A stretch of 64,000 nucleotides of DNA. Origin: Chloroflexota bacterium (GTDB lineage Bacteria; Chloroflexota; Chloroflexia; Chloroflexales; Roseiflexaceae). Position numbers and translations under genes: made by a program. The notes under the pieces are model-generated. The model worked only from the letters and a program-made list of their open reading frames with translations, searched no databases and was not told the DNA's origin. The number at the start of each line of letters is the position of its first letter. Within the stretch, counting starts at the first letter, position 1. Shown in pieces: positions 34,904 through 46,362 of the stretch. The stretch is taken from assembly GCA_013388755.1 (NCBI GenBank), contig JACAEQ010000036.1, positions 64,001 to 128,000 of the forward strand, given 5' to 3'.

Positions 34904-36076
34904 ATGATGCCGGCTACGACAACAGAGTCTATCATAGCTACCGAGTCAGCGTACACTTCCGGCGCCTACCCCAAGCGTCCGATCGCTCTTGTACGCGGTG
35001 TGGACGCCACTGTGTGGGATGCAGATGGCCGCGAATATATTGACTGCGTCGGCGGGCAGGGTGCAGCCAACCTGGGTCATGCCCATCCGGCAGTGGTGGC
35101 GGCGATCTGCGAACAGGCCGGGCGCCTGATCAGTTGCCCGGAGATCTTCTATAACGATGTGCGAGCCGCCTACCTGCAGGAACTGGCGGCAGCATTGCCC
35201 TACACGGCACGGATCTTCCTGTGCAACTCCGGCGCGGAGGCAATCGAAGGTGCACTGAAAATTGCACGCCTGCATACCGGACGCACCGGCATCGTCGCCG
35301 CAGTACGTGCCTTCCACGGCCGTACCATGGGCGCACTCTCCGCCACCTTCGAACCAAGGTACCGCGAGCCGTTTCAGCCGCTTGTTCCGGGCTTTCGCCA
35401 CGTCCCATACAATAAGATCGAAGCACTCGACGCTGCCGTTGATGAGCAGACGGCGGCCGTTCTGCTCGAGCCGGTTCAGGGCGAGGGCGGCGTGCACCCG
35501 GCTGCGCCCGGCTACCTGGCCGCCGCGGAACGCATCTGTTGCGAGCGTGGGGCGCTCCTGATCATTGATGAGGTGCAGACCGGTTTTGGCCGCACCGGCG
35601 CACTCTTTGCCATTGAACATCACGGGATCGCGCCCGCACTCCTCTGCCTGGCCAAATCGATTGCTGGCGGGCTGGCAATGGGCGCAATCGCCATGCACGA
35701 ATCGCTCGGCTCGTTGCCACTCGCCAGCCATGGAACGACCTTCGGCGGATCTCCGATCGCCTGCGCCGCAGCCCGCGCCGCGCTCCATGCGCTGCGCGAA
35801 CAGGATCTGCCGCGCCAGGCCGCGGAAAAAGGCGCGTATCTTCTTGGCCGGCTGAACGATCTCCCTCTGCCGCGCGTGCGTGCCGTGCGCGGTCAGGGAT
35901 TGCTCATCGGCCTGGAACTGAAAGAGCGTGTACAGCCGTTCCTCGTGACCCTCATGGAACGTGGCGTGCTGGCATTGCCCGCTGGCCCGAATGTCTTGCG
36001 CCTGCTGCCGCCGCTGGTGATCACCTACGCGCAACTCGATGCCGTTGTTGCCGCAATCGCCGAGGTGCTGGCATGA
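34904..36076 (+). CDS. lysJ: LysW-lysine semialdehyde aminotransferase LysJ
   Basis: A 390-residue class III PLP aminotransferase of the ArgD/LysJ type. It shows [24 protein letters not shown], the PLP-phosphate segment [15 protein letters not shown], the substrate Arg region [13 protein letters not shown], the internal-aldimine Asp in [15 protein letters not shown], and the PLP lysine in [15 protein letters not shown]. It transfers an amino group from glutamate to the LysW-bound semialdehyde. It overlaps lysK by ATGA, so the last two pathway steps are coupled. An ATG three bases downstream is also possible. Confidence 0.93.
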   Translation: MMPATTTESIIATESAYTSGAYPKRPIALVRGVDATVWDADGREYIDCVGGQGAANLGHAHPAVVAAICEQAGRLISCPEIFYNDVRAAYLQELAAALPYTARIFLCNSGAEAIEGALKIARLHTGRTGIVAAVRAFHGRTMGALSATFEPRYREPFQPLVPGFRHVPYNKIEALDAAVDEQTAAVLLEPVQGEGGVHPAAPGYLAAAERICCERGALLIIDEVQTGFGRTGALFAIEHHGIAPALLCLAKSIAGGLAMGAIAMHESLGSLPLASHGTTFGGSPIACAAARAALHALREQDLPRQAAEKGAYLLGRLNDLPLPRVRAVRGQGLLIGLELKERVQPFLVTLMERGVLALPAGPNVLRLLPPLVITYAQLDAVVAAIAEVLA

Positions 36077-37149
36077 TCGATCCAGTTGCCCTCCTGACAC
36101 ACATGCTCGACATCCCATCAGTCTCGACACAGGAAGCGCACCTTGCACGGTTCCTGGTCGCGCAAATGAGCCGCCTCGGGTTTGAGAGTTTTGTTGACGA
36201 CGCCGGGAACGCCGTCGGTATCGCCGGTTCAGGTCCCGATATTGTCTTGCTGGGGCATATTGATACGGTGGCCGGCCATGTACCGGTGCGCGTGGAAGGT
36301 GGCAGGCTCTACGGGCGTGGTGCCGTTGACGCCAAAGGACCGTTCGCCGCCTTTATCTGCGCTGCGGCGCGCCTGGCCGGCAGCAAGGCTCTTCCCGGCC
36401 GGCTGGTGCTCATTGGCGCGGTGGAAGAAGAAGCTGCATCATCAAAAGGCGCGAAGTATGCTGTAACCCGCTACAACCCTGTAGCATGCGTCATTGGCGA
36501 GCCCAGCGGCTGGGATCGGCTGACCCTGGGCTACAAAGGCCGATTACTTGTTGACGGCATCTGGAAGCAACCAGCGGCCCACAGCGCCGGGCGCGAGCCC
36601 TCCGCTGCCGAACGAGCGGTTGCGTGCTGGAATGCGATCGTGGATCATTGCACCGCCTACAATGACGGTCGCGCACGCCTGTTCGACCAGTTACTCCCTT
36701 CGCTTCGCGCCATCCGAAGCTGGAGCGACGGCCTGACCGAGCAGGCTGAATGGACGGTCGGCGTTCGCTTGCCACCGGCAATATCGCCCGATACACTGGC
36801 AACCACGATCACCGGGCTGGCACACGGCGGCATGCTGCAGTTTCATGACCTGTGTCCGGCATACCAGGCGGAGAAGAACACACCCCTCGTGCGCGCCTTT
36901 CTCAAGGGCATTCGCGTTGCCGGCGGCCACCCTGGATTCGTCCTCAAAACCGGCACGTCAGACATGAATGTGGTCGGCCCGGTGTGGCAATGTCCTATCC
37001 TTGCCTATGGCCCCGGCGACTCCAACCTGGATCACACACCCGATGAGCACGTCGTGATTGAAGAGTTCTTGCGGGCGATCGATGTGCTGGCGATCGCATT
37101 GCGGAGCCTTGAAGAACAGGACGCAGGCGGTGGCGGAGCACGCGCGTGA
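36073..37149 (+). CDS. lysK: LysW-lysine hydrolase LysK
   Basis: A 358-residue M20-family metallopeptidase. The first metal His is in [14 protein letters not shown], the bridging Asp in [14 protein letters not shown], and the catalytic Glu pair in [17 protein letters not shown]; a C-terminal His is in [15 protein letters not shown]. It releases lysine from the LysW C-terminal Glu, ending the pathway. ATGA overlap with lysJ fixes the start. Confidence 0.95.
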   Translation: MIDPVALLTHMLDIPSVSTQEAHLARFLVAQMSRLGFESFVDDAGNAVGIAGSGPDIVLLGHIDTVAGHVPVRVEGGRLYGRGAVDAKGPFAAFICAAARLAGSKALPGRLVLIGAVEEEAASSKGAKYAVTRYNPVACVIGEPSGWDRLTLGYKGRLLVDGIWKQPAAHSAGREPSAAERAVACWNAIVDHCTAYNDGRARLFDQLLPSLRAIRSWSDGLTEQAEWTVGVRLPPAISPDTLATTITGLAHGGMLQFHDLCPAYQAEKNTPLVRAFLKGIRVAGGHPGFVLKTGTSDMNVVGPVWQCPILAYGPGDSNLDHTPDEHVVIEEFLRAIDVLAIALRSLEEQDAGGGGARA

Positions 37150-37176
37150 CCATGCGCGTGCACACCCGCCGTGGGG

Positions 37177-37185
37177 TGGTATAAT
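37177..37185 (+). promoter_or_regulatory. extended -10 promoter after lysK
   Basis: TGGTATAAT (TATAAT at 37180-37185), about 36 bases before the ATG at 37222. It suggests that the next gene starts a new transcription unit. Confidence 0.6.
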
Positions 37186-37221
37186 GCACCCGGAGAACCG
37201 CAATATCGCCGGAGGACCGCA

Positions 37222-37566
37222 ATGCCCGAACCGTTTGCGGCGCGCAATGGCGCCGTGCACGGCCTCATCGAGCCGCCTGCGCCTGAAGAAAGTCTGGCTG
37301 ACGCCCGGCGCCGCATGGCGCGCACGTTTCGGCGCGATGAACTGGTATGGATCATCACCGAGCGCTACGACACGCATGCCGCCGCATGGTTGATAGATGT
37401 GCTGCGCCAGGGCGCCGAGGGGCGCTGGATGCGCCAGCGCTACCGCTACGACTCGCAGGCCGGTGTGCTCTATTTCCTCGGCGAAAGCGCGATCGATCCT
37501 GGCTCGTTCCGCGCCTTGCGCCGTGAGAGTGCACCGTTTGATGTGGCTGCGTGGCAGGATCGCTAG
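37222..37566 (+). CDS. small protein of unknown function
   Basis: A 114-residue basic protein. The ATG at 37222 is preferred because GGAGG lies at 37211-37215 and the promoter TATAAT is only 36 bases upstream. It has a helical N-terminal half (SLADARRRMARTFRRDELVWII) and aromatic, charged strands (RWMRQRYRYDSQAGVLYFLG). There is no signal peptide, metal site or known domain. The S9 peptidase gene follows after 27 bases and probably shares its transcript. Confidence 0.65.
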   Translation: MPEPFAARNGAVHGLIEPPAPEESLADARRRMARTFRRDELVWIITERYDTHAAAWLIDVLRQGAEGRWMRQRYRYDSQAGVLYFLGESAIDPGSFRALRRESAPFDVAAWQDR

Positions 37567-37593
37567 TACGCTCAAGCGTCGAGGACATCTGCT

Positions 37594-39654
37594 GTGCCCG
37601 ACTCTCCCGTATGCTTCGAGATTGATGACCTCTATCGCCTCGGCTGGCTGGAAGATCCACGCATCCGCCCCGATGGCAGCGAGATTGCATTCGTGCGTGT
37701 GACGCTCGACCGCATTGGTGATACGTATCAGCGTGCGATCTGGCTCGCACCGGCAGAGGGCGCCCCGCCACGCCGCTTTACGTCTGGCACGAAGGATACA
37801 TCACCCCGCTGGAGCCCCGATGGCACCCGCCTGGCCTTTGTGGCGGCGCGCGACGGTGCGAAGCCGCAGTTGTATGTCATCCGGCGCGATGGCGGCGAAG
37901 CACGTTGCCTGACATCGTTGCCGCATGGCGTCAGTGACCCGGCCTGGAGCCCGGACGGTCGCAGTATTGCGTTTCTGGCGCGCCTGAATGCCGCAGAGCG
38001 CGCTCGCGAGGACTCTGGCGAACCTGCGCCTGCGCCCGCCGATGAGTTTGACCGCCAGCAGGCCATGGCGCGCCGTGAGCATGAAGAACAACGCCGCTTC
38101 GATCCGCGCGTCGTTGCGCGCCTGCCCTACCGCGCCGAAACCAGTTTCTTCGATGACCGCTACGCTCAGATCTATGTGGTGGCGCTGAACGACGACGACG
38201 ATGCACCGCCCCCGACGCCACGCCGCCTTACCGATGCCGACCTGCACTTCGGTGCGCCGGTCTGGGAATCCGATGGCGCCGCGCTTCTGACAACTGCCTC
38301 GCGCGACCCCGAGGGGGACTCGCAGTTCTTCTTCTTCGATGTGCTACGCGTACACGTGCCGCCGGAGGGTCGTGCCGAACCACAGCGCCTCACAACACCC
38401 GGCTTCACCCACGGAAGCCCGCGTATCTCACCGGATGGGCGCTGGATCGCCTGTGTGCGCACACCGGAAGATCGCCCGTTTGCGGCAGCCACGTCGCTCG
38501 TGGTGCTGGATCGCGCTGGCGGCGAGCCGCGCGATCTGACATCCGCTGCCGACCTGAATGTCGTGGCGTATGACTGGTTGCCGGGGAGCGATGGCCTGGT
38601 GTGTCTTTCCGGCGTGCGTGGGGCACAACCACTCTGGCACGTGACCCTGGATGACAACACGTGCCGGCGCACCGGCGATGCAACCGCTGCGCGCATCATC
38701 ACCGAGTTCGATGTGGCCGCCGATGGCAGCGTGGCCTTCGTGGCCGGCGACGCCACCAACCCTTGCGAGCTCTATCTCCGCCGGCCCGATGGCGGTGAGC
38801 AGCGGCTGACGGCCTTTAACGCGCCCCTGCTTGCGGAACGCCTGGTCGCGCCGTTCGAGGAAGTCGTCTACCACGCTCCCGATGGGCGCGAGGTCCAGGG
38901 GTGGATCCTCCATCCGCCTGGCTTCGACCCGCACCGCCCCGGCGGCTACCCGCTGGCGGTCTACATCCACGGCGGGCCATACCTGATGTGGGGGCCCGGC
39001 GTGCGGAGCATGTGGCATGAATGGCAGGTGGCCGCGGCGCGCGGCTATGTGGTGTTCTTCTGCAACCCGCGCGGGTCCGATGGCTACGGCGAGGCATGGC
39101 GCTTTGCCAGCCAGGCGCAGTGGGGGGTCGCCGATGCGCCCGACATTCTTGCCGGCATTGATGAGATCATTAAGCGCGGAGGTATTGATCCGCACCGTGT
39201 GGCGGTCACCGGCGGCTCCTATGGCGGTTATATGACCGCCTGGCTCATCGCGCACAGCGATCGCTTCGCCTGCGCGGCAGCGGCGCGCGGGGTGTACAAT
39301 CTGCTGACACAGCATAGCACCAGTGATGCCCACGAACTGGTTGAGCTGGCATTTGAAGGGTTCCCCTGGGAGAACCACGAACTCCTCTGGCGCCACTCGC
39401 CGCTGGCTCACGCGCACCGTATCACGACGCCGCTGCTCATTTTGCATAGCGAGCATGATTACCGCGTGCCGATCAGCGAAGCGGAACAGTTGTTTGCTTT
39501 CCTGCGCCGACGTAAACAGACGGTTGAATTCGTGCGCTATCCGCGTGAAGGGCACGAGTTGACACGTACTGGCGAACCACGGCATCGGGCCGATCATATG
39601 CGGCGAATCCTTGACTGGTTCGATCGTTTCTGCCAGGCGCACGCAACCGGCTGA
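37594..39654 (+). CDS. S9-family serine peptidase (acylaminoacyl-peptidase type)
   Basis: A 686-residue prolyl-oligopeptidase-like enzyme. Residues 1 to about 400 contain WD40/PD40-like beta-propeller repeats (SPRWSPDGTRLAFVA, DPAWSPDGRSIAFLA, GSPRISPDGRWIACV). The alpha/beta-hydrolase domain has the oxyanion HGGP segment, the nucleophile S542 in GGSYGGYM, the Asp in LHSEHDYRVPIS and the His in REGHELTR. No signal peptide is present, so it likely trims peptides in the cytoplasm. The GTG at 37594 follows GAGGA with eight bases spacing. Confidence 0.93.
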   Translation: MPDSPVCFEIDDLYRLGWLEDPRIRPDGSEIAFVRVTLDRIGDTYQRAIWLAPAEGAPPRRFTSGTKDTSPRWSPDGTRLAFVAARDGAKPQLYVIRRDGGEARCLTSLPHGVSDPAWSPDGRSIAFLARLNAAERAREDSGEPAPAPADEFDRQQAMARREHEEQRRFDPRVVARLPYRAETSFFDDRYAQIYVVALNDDDDAPPPTPRRLTDADLHFGAPVWESDGAALLTTASRDPEGDSQFFFFDVLRVHVPPEGRAEPQRLTTPGFTHGSPRISPDGRWIACVRTPEDRPFAAATSLVVLDRAGGEPRDLTSAADLNVVAYDWLPGSDGLVCLSGVRGAQPLWHVTLDDNTCRRTGDATAARIITEFDVAADGSVAFVAGDATNPCELYLRRPDGGEQRLTAFNAPLLAERLVAPFEEVVYHAPDGREVQGWILHPPGFDPHRPGGYPLAVYIHGGPYLMWGPGVRSMWHEWQVAAARGYVVFFCNPRGSDGYGEAWRFASQAQWGVADAPDILAGIDEIIKRGGIDPHRVAVTGGSYGGYMTAWLIAHSDRFACAAAARGVYNLLTQHSTSDAHELVELAFEGFPWENHELLWRHSPLAHAHRITTPLLILHSEHDYRVPISEAEQLFAFLRRRKQTVEFVRYPREGHELTRTGEPRHRADHMRRILDWFDRFCQAHATG

Positions 39655-39678
39655 CAGACGCCGCACGGAAGGAGACCG

Positions 39679-39939
39679 ATGACCGACCATCACAACGCTG
39701 GCGCACCGCATCCATGGGCCGACCTGACGGCGTCACAGGCGCTGGGGCTGTTGCTGCACGAATTATATGGCCCGGTGAGCGCCCTTGGCGACCAGGTAAG
39801 CCGGCTGACGAACGATACGCTCGATGCACAGGAGCGCACCGAATTGATCAGGCACATGCGCGCGCGGGTGGACGACCTGGGCCGGCTGATCGTGCTGCTG
39901 AAACGGTATCTTGACGAACGGCACGACACCACTTCGTAG
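39679..39939 (+). CDS. small helical protein with a histidine-kinase H-box-like motif
   Basis: An 86-residue, apparently all-helical protein with AAGGAGA just upstream of its ATG. LLLHELYGPVSALGDQVSRL resembles the dimerisation/phosphoacceptor box of histidine kinases (HELRTPL type): His-Glu-Leu, a Gly-Pro after two residues, then a hydrophobic helix; a second helix (RVDDLGRLIVLLKRYLDE) follows at the right distance for a two-helix DHp hairpin. No ATPase domain exists. It may be a stand-alone phosphotransfer-like or decoy domain, or the match may be coincidental. It sits between the S9 peptidase and a dynamin-like gene. Confidence 0.6.
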   Translation: MTDHHNAGAPHPWADLTASQALGLLLHELYGPVSALGDQVSRLTNDTLDAQERTELIRHMRARVDDLGRLIVLLKRYLDERHDTTS

Positions 39940-39956
39940 CCGCTCGATGACATGCT

Positions 39957-41711
39957 ATGCAGGGTATCTTCATTCGTCGCAAGCTGCTGACCGAGCGCCA
40001 GGAAGCGCTGCTTGAACGGATCCGCGCCGTCCTCGAGGCGCTGCGCGCTGCGTTGCACCGCTTCGGCACGGATGTTGCGCCTGCCGATGCGCGAACCCTC
40101 GATGAGACCCTTGCGCATCTCGATGAGCTGTTCTTGCTGGTCGTCGCCGGCGAGTATAACTCCGGCAAGTCGAGCTTCATCAATGCCCTGCTGGGCGAGA
40201 CGATCGTGGCCGAGGGAGTGACGCCGACGACCGACCGCATCACCATCCTGCGTCACGGCGACGAACCGGGCGAGTCGGTTGCTGATGCCTTTCTGGTCGA
40301 ACAGCGCTTCCCCGCCGAGGTGTTGCGTCGCATAGCCATCGTGGACACACCTGGCACCAACGCCATCATCCGGCGTCACGAGGAATTGACGCGCGAGTTC
40401 ATCCCGCGCGCCGACCTGGTGCTGTTTGTCACCTCCGCTGATCGCCCGTTCTCCGAAAGCGAACGCGCGTTCCTTGAAGTCATTCGCGCCTGGGGCAAGA
40501 AGGTCGTGATTGTGCTCAACAAGGTCGACCTGCTTGATGAGGCCGGCCTGGCCGAGGTGGTTGAGTTTGTAGGCCGGCACGCTGAAGACCTGTTCGGCAC
40601 GCGGCCCGAGATCTTCGCCGTGTCGTCGCGCATGGCACGGCTTGCGCGCGAGACGGGCGACCAGTCGCAATGGCAGGCAAGCCGCTTTGCCGCAGTTGAA
40701 CGCTATATTGGCGAAACGCTCGACGAGGAACAGCGTGTGCGCCTCAAACTGCTCTCGCCGCTCGGCGTGGCCCGCCGTTTCGCCGAAGCGTATCTTGGCG
40801 TCGCCGAAGAGCGCCTGGAGACGCTGCGTACCGATATCGCGACGATCGAGAATATTGAACGCCAGCTCGATGCGTTCCGTGACGACCTCCGCACCGATTT
40901 TCGGTACCACCAGACGGAGGTTGAAAACATCCTCAATGAGTTCGAATTGCGCGGTATGCAGTTCTTCGACGACACGATCCGCCTGGGTAACCTGCCGAAC
41001 ATGGTGCGCCGCCAGCACGAGATCGCCGAGACCTTCGAACGCGAGATCGTCGCCGATGTACCGCAGCAGATCGAGGCGCGCCTGCAGACGCTGATTGACT
41101 GGATGGTAGAGAAGAATCTGCGGATGTGGCAGGCGATTATGGATTACCTGCGCCGCGAACGCGCCATCGAACAACGCACCGGCTTGATCGGCGAGGTTGG
41201 CGGCAGCTTTGCGTATAATCGTAGCGCGTTGATTGAGAGTGTGGCGCGTGAAGCGCAGAAAGTAATAGCGACCTACGATCGCGAGGCCGAAGCGCAGGTG
41301 CTGGCCGAGGAAGTGCGCGCCGCGATCGCCGGGTCGGCGCTGGCAGGCGCAGGCGCGGTCGGCATCGGCGCGTTGCTGGTGCTGCTCCTGAAAGGCGCCC
41401 TGCTCGATGTTAGCGGCGTGCTGGCGGCGGGCGTCCTTGCGATTGGCGGCCTGTACCTGATCCCCAACAAACGACGTCAGGTAAAGCGCCAGTTCCACCA
41501 GCGCCTCGTCGAGTTGCGCGATAACCTGGCGCAAACGATGGAACGCCAGTTTGGTAGTGAACTCGAGCGCATGATCGCGCGTATCTACGAAGCGATCACA
41601 CCCTACACCCGTTTCGTCCGCGTCCAGCACGATCTGCTGCTGGCCGTGCAACGTGACCTGTCGGATACCGAGGTGGAGATTGGTAAACTGATTGCAGATA
41701 TTGAACGTTAA
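39957..41711 (+). CDS. bacterial dynamin-like GTPase
   Basis: A 584-residue large GTPase. The G domain has GEYNSGKSS (about 65-73), the G2 Thr in EGVTPTTDRIT, G3 DTPGTNAI and G4 LNKVDLLDE. A long helical region follows, then two adjacent hydrophobic segments (about residues 455-505, split by LLDVSG) that can insert in a membrane as a hairpin, then a final helix. This is the layout of bacterial dynamin-like proteins that remodel or fuse membranes. It starts 17 bases after the small H-box protein. Confidence 0.9.
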   Translation: MQGIFIRRKLLTERQEALLERIRAVLEALRAALHRFGTDVAPADARTLDETLAHLDELFLLVVAGEYNSGKSSFINALLGETIVAEGVTPTTDRITILRHGDEPGESVADAFLVEQRFPAEVLRRIAIVDTPGTNAIIRRHEELTREFIPRADLVLFVTSADRPFSESERAFLEVIRAWGKKVVIVLNKVDLLDEAGLAEVVEFVGRHAEDLFGTRPEIFAVSSRMARLARETGDQSQWQASRFAAVERYIGETLDEEQRVRLKLLSPLGVARRFAEAYLGVAEERLETLRTDIATIENIERQLDAFRDDLRTDFRYHQTEVENILNEFELRGMQFFDDTIRLGNLPNMVRRQHEIAETFEREIVADVPQQIEARLQTLIDWMVEKNLRMWQAIMDYLRRERAIEQRTGLIGEVGGSFAYNRSALIESVAREAQKVIATYDREAEAQVLAEEVRAAIAGSALAGAGAVGIGALLVLLLKGALLDVSGVLAAGVLAIGGLYLIPNKRRQVKRQFHQRLVELRDNLAQTMERQFGSELERMIARIYEAITPYTRFVRVQHDLLLAVQRDLSDTEVEIGKLIADIER

Positions 41712-41735
41712 ACGTTTCACGTTCCACGGTGATCT

Positions 41736-42566
41736 ATGCAAACATCAGGTATTGTCACGCTGACGACTGATTTTGGCCTGGCGGATAGCTATGTGGGGAT
41801 CATGAAAGGCGTCATTCTGGGGATCGCGCGCCAGGCAACGATGATTGACATCACGCACCAGATTTCGCCGCAAAACATCCATCAGGCCGCCTATATCGTT
41901 CAGACATTTGAGGACTATTTTCCTCAAGGTACCGTTCACGTCGTGGTGGTGGATCCGGGTGTGGGCGGCAATCGGCGACGAATCGTGCTTGCCACGCCAG
42001 TGGCGCTGTATGTTGCGCCCGACAATGGTGTGCTGACCTACGTCTGGCGCGATGCAACGGCGCGCTGGGGCATGGAACGCTGCGCCGTCTATGAACTGAC
42101 CGAGCCACGCTACTGGTTGCCGCATGTCAGCAGCACCTTTCACGGGCGCGACGTCTTCGCGCCCGTCGCGGCGCACCTGGCGCTGGGCGTGCCACCGGCC
42201 CGCATGGGCGAGCGGCGCGAACAGATTGTCGAAGCGCCGCTGGAGCAACCGTCGCGTGGCCGCAACGGCGAACTCGTCGGGCGGATCATTCACCTGGATA
42301 ACTTCGGCAATTGCATTACCAACATTACACCGGAGCACCTGCACGCGGCAGGCTTCGGCGACCGCGTCGTGGTCCAGCTCATCGGGCAACGCATTGACGG
42401 ATTGTGCCGCATATACGCTGATGTCGCTCTGGGGGCGCTGGTTGCCCTGATTGGCAGCAGCGACCGGCTGGAGATCGCGGTGCGCAACGGCAGCGCAGCG
42501 CAGACCCTGGGCGCCGGCATCGGCGACACGGTGCGCGTCTTTCCTGCGCCGCACGATCGATCGTGA
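41736..42566 (+). CDS. SAM hydrolase (SAM hydroxide adenosyltransferase, DUF62)
   Basis: A 276-residue protein of the fluorinase/chlorinase superfamily. VTLTTDFGLADSYVGIMKG is the signature N-terminus and VVVDPGVGG contains the conserved Asp-Pro-Gly loop; HGRDVFAPVAAHLA and HLDNFGNCITNI complete the core. Most bacterial members hydrolyse S-adenosylmethionine to adenosine and methionine rather than halogenate. It follows the dynamin-like gene by 24 bases. Confidence 0.92.
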   Translation: MQTSGIVTLTTDFGLADSYVGIMKGVILGIARQATMIDITHQISPQNIHQAAYIVQTFEDYFPQGTVHVVVVDPGVGGNRRRIVLATPVALYVAPDNGVLTYVWRDATARWGMERCAVYELTEPRYWLPHVSSTFHGRDVFAPVAAHLALGVPPARMGERREQIVEAPLEQPSRGRNGELVGRIIHLDNFGNCITNITPEHLHAAGFGDRVVVQLIGQRIDGLCRIYADVALGALVALIGSSDRLEIAVRNGSAAQTLGAGIGDTVRVFPAPHDRS

Positions 42567-42972
42567 CCGTTCACCCTTCCCGACAGGGCGCCGGTGACAA
42601 TGAGCCCCCGCGCGCAGAGCGAATATTTGTTCAGGTTCGACGGCAATTCTGTCACCCAACACTCTTGACGCTCGCCATCCAGGTTGCTATAATACCCGCA
42701 CCTGGAATCCCAGGCCTCCTACCCGCCTCCCTGAGATGTCAAGCTGTATAGGCGCAGCGGCCAGCGGGCAGATCACCCGTAATTCGTTGCAGCAGCCGCA
42801 GTCATACATCCGTTGGAGCGTTGCGGCGCGCACAAACGTAACGTCAGTGCACATTAGCAGGCCACAGGTACTCGACTGGCAGCGGTGGCGCGTGCCATCG
42901 CCGGGCCGGTCCATTCTGCCGCATGATGTCGCTGGAAGAGCGATTGGCGGCGATTAACCAGGAGGACGATTC
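42567..42972. other. intergenic region with long leader of prkA
   Basis: After the SAM hydrolase stop the region holds the promoter at 42665-42693 and a leader of about 275 bases before prkA. An ATG at 42923 opens a frame ([16 protein letters not shown]) that runs into prkA out of frame; it is not called. The leader length leaves room for RNA regulation, but no known riboswitch was recognised. Confidence 0.5.
42665..42693 (+). promoter_or_regulatory. strong promoter of the prkA-yeaH-spoVR cluster
   Basis: TTGACG (42665-42670), 17 bases, TATAAT (42688-42693), with TGC directly before the -10. It combines near-consensus -35, ideal spacing and an extended -10, the best promoter match in the window. 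Confidence 0.8.
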
Positions 42973-45054
<2,082 letters not shown>

Positions 45055-45151
45055 AGGTTCCAGGTTGAGGGTTGAAAGGTGCAGGTTCCAGGTTGAAGGC
45101 ATCCACATTCACCAGCCGCACTCTGGAACCCCCACCCCCAAAGGCATAACC
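45055..45151. repeat. short direct and inverted repeats between prkA and yeaH
   Basis: GGTTCCAGGTTGA occurs twice, near 45057 and at 45084. The second copy's GGTTCCAG (45084-45091) is inverted as CTGGAACC (45123-45130), allowing an 8-bp hairpin in the intercistronic RNA. This could adjust the relative amounts of the two proteins. Confidence 0.5.
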
Positions 45152-46261
45152 ATGTCGATACAACGTGTCGAGCGCGACCTGAATCGGTTCCGCCAGATTG
45201 TGCGCGGCAAGATCAAGAAGGACCTGCGCAAGTATATGTCGCAGGGGGAGATGATCGGCCGCCAGGGGCGGCGCTTCGTCTCGATTCCGATGCCGCAGAT
45301 CGATCTGCCACAGTTTCGCTATGGCGCGCGCCAGGGCGGTGGCGTGGGCCAGGGCGATGGCGATGTCGGCGACCCGATCGGCCAGGGCGACGGCCAGTCC
45401 GGCCAGGGGGAAGCCGGCGCCGAACCGGGACAACATATCGTCGAGGTGGATGTCACGATCGAGGAACTGGCACAGATCCTCGGCGAGGAACTACAACTGC
45501 CCAATATTCAGCCAAAGGGCAAAAAGAATATCATTTCGCAGAAGGATCGCTACTCCGGCATCCGCCGCGTCGGCCCCGACTCGCTGCGGCACTTCAAGCG
45601 CACGTACCGTGAGGCGCTCAAACGCCAGATCTCATCCGGCGAGTATAACGCGGCGGATCCGATCGTGGTACCGATCCGCCAGGATATGCGCTTTCGTTCC
45701 TGGAAGGAGACGCTGCAACCTGAATCAAACGCGGTGATCATCTATATGATGGATGTCAGCGGCTCGATGGGCGCTGAGCAGAAGGAACTGGTGCGTATAA
45801 CGGCCTTCTGGATCGAAACCTGGCTGCGCTCGCAGTATACGGCGATCGATATTCGCTATATCGTTCACGATGCTGCGGCCAAGGAAGTTGACCAGGAGAC
45901 GTTTTACCATATTCGCGAAGGCGGTGGGACGAAGATCAGTTCGGCGTATAAGCTGTGTAACCGGCTGATTGATGAACGCTATCCGGCGGATGAGTGGAAC
46001 ATCTATCCGTTTCACTTCTCCGACGGCGATAACTGGGGCGGCGGCGATACGCGCGAGTGCGTCGAGTTGCTGCGTACTCAGTTGCTGCCGAAAACGAATC
46101 AGTTCTGCTATGGCCAGGTGCGCTCGCTGTATGGCTCGGGGCGCTTCGCCCACGATCTCGAAGAACACCTCGGCAGCCAGGAGTCGCTGGTCATCTCGGA
46201 AATCGCCGATCGCGACGATATTTATGACGCGATCAAGGATTTTCTCGGCAAGGGTAAATAG
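45152..46261 (+). CDS. yeaH: YeaH/YhbH-family protein (DUF444)
   Basis: A 369-residue protein starting at ATG 45152; the upstream in-frame extension lies in repeat sequence. It has a basic N-terminus ([21 protein letters not shown]), a Gly/Gln/Asp-rich linker (about 60-90) and a von Willebrand A-like domain with the MIDAS sequence MMDVSGSMG. It is the standard partner of PrkA and SpoVR; its exact role is unknown. Confidence 0.94.
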   Translation: MSIQRVERDLNRFRQIVRGKIKKDLRKYMSQGEMIGRQGRRFVSIPMPQIDLPQFRYGARQGGGVGQGDGDVGDPIGQGDGQSGQGEAGAEPGQHIVEVDVTIEELAQILGEELQLPNIQPKGKKNIISQKDRYSGIRRVGPDSLRHFKRTYREALKRQISSGEYNAADPIVVPIRQDMRFRSWKETLQPESNAVIIYMMDVSGSMGAEQKELVRITAFWIETWLRSQYTAIDIRYIVHDAAAKEVDQETFYHIREGGGTKISSAYKLCNRLIDERYPADEWNIYPFHFSDGDNWGGGDTRECVELLRTQLLPKTNQFCYGQVRSLYGSGRFAHDLEEHLGSQESLVISEIADRDDIYDAIKDFLGKGK

Positions 46262-46362
46262 TGGCTGACCAGAGGGATGGTGCGGGTGGATGGTCCCCAC
46301 GATCCGGCATCATCGCTCTGGCGGGCCGGTAGTGCGCCTCTGCCTGTTCCATACTGAGCATT

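Noticed and set aside
34946-36148. 400-codon open frame antisense to lysJ
   Set aside because: LysJ is fully supported by PLP motifs, and the antisense product is an Arg/Gln/Cys-rich shadow.
39690-41741. 683-codon open frame antisense to the dynamin-like GTPase gene
   Set aside because: It is a shadow of a GC-rich gene on the opposite strand. The plus-strand frame has clear GTPase motifs; the antisense protein is Gln/His/Arg-rich with no domain.
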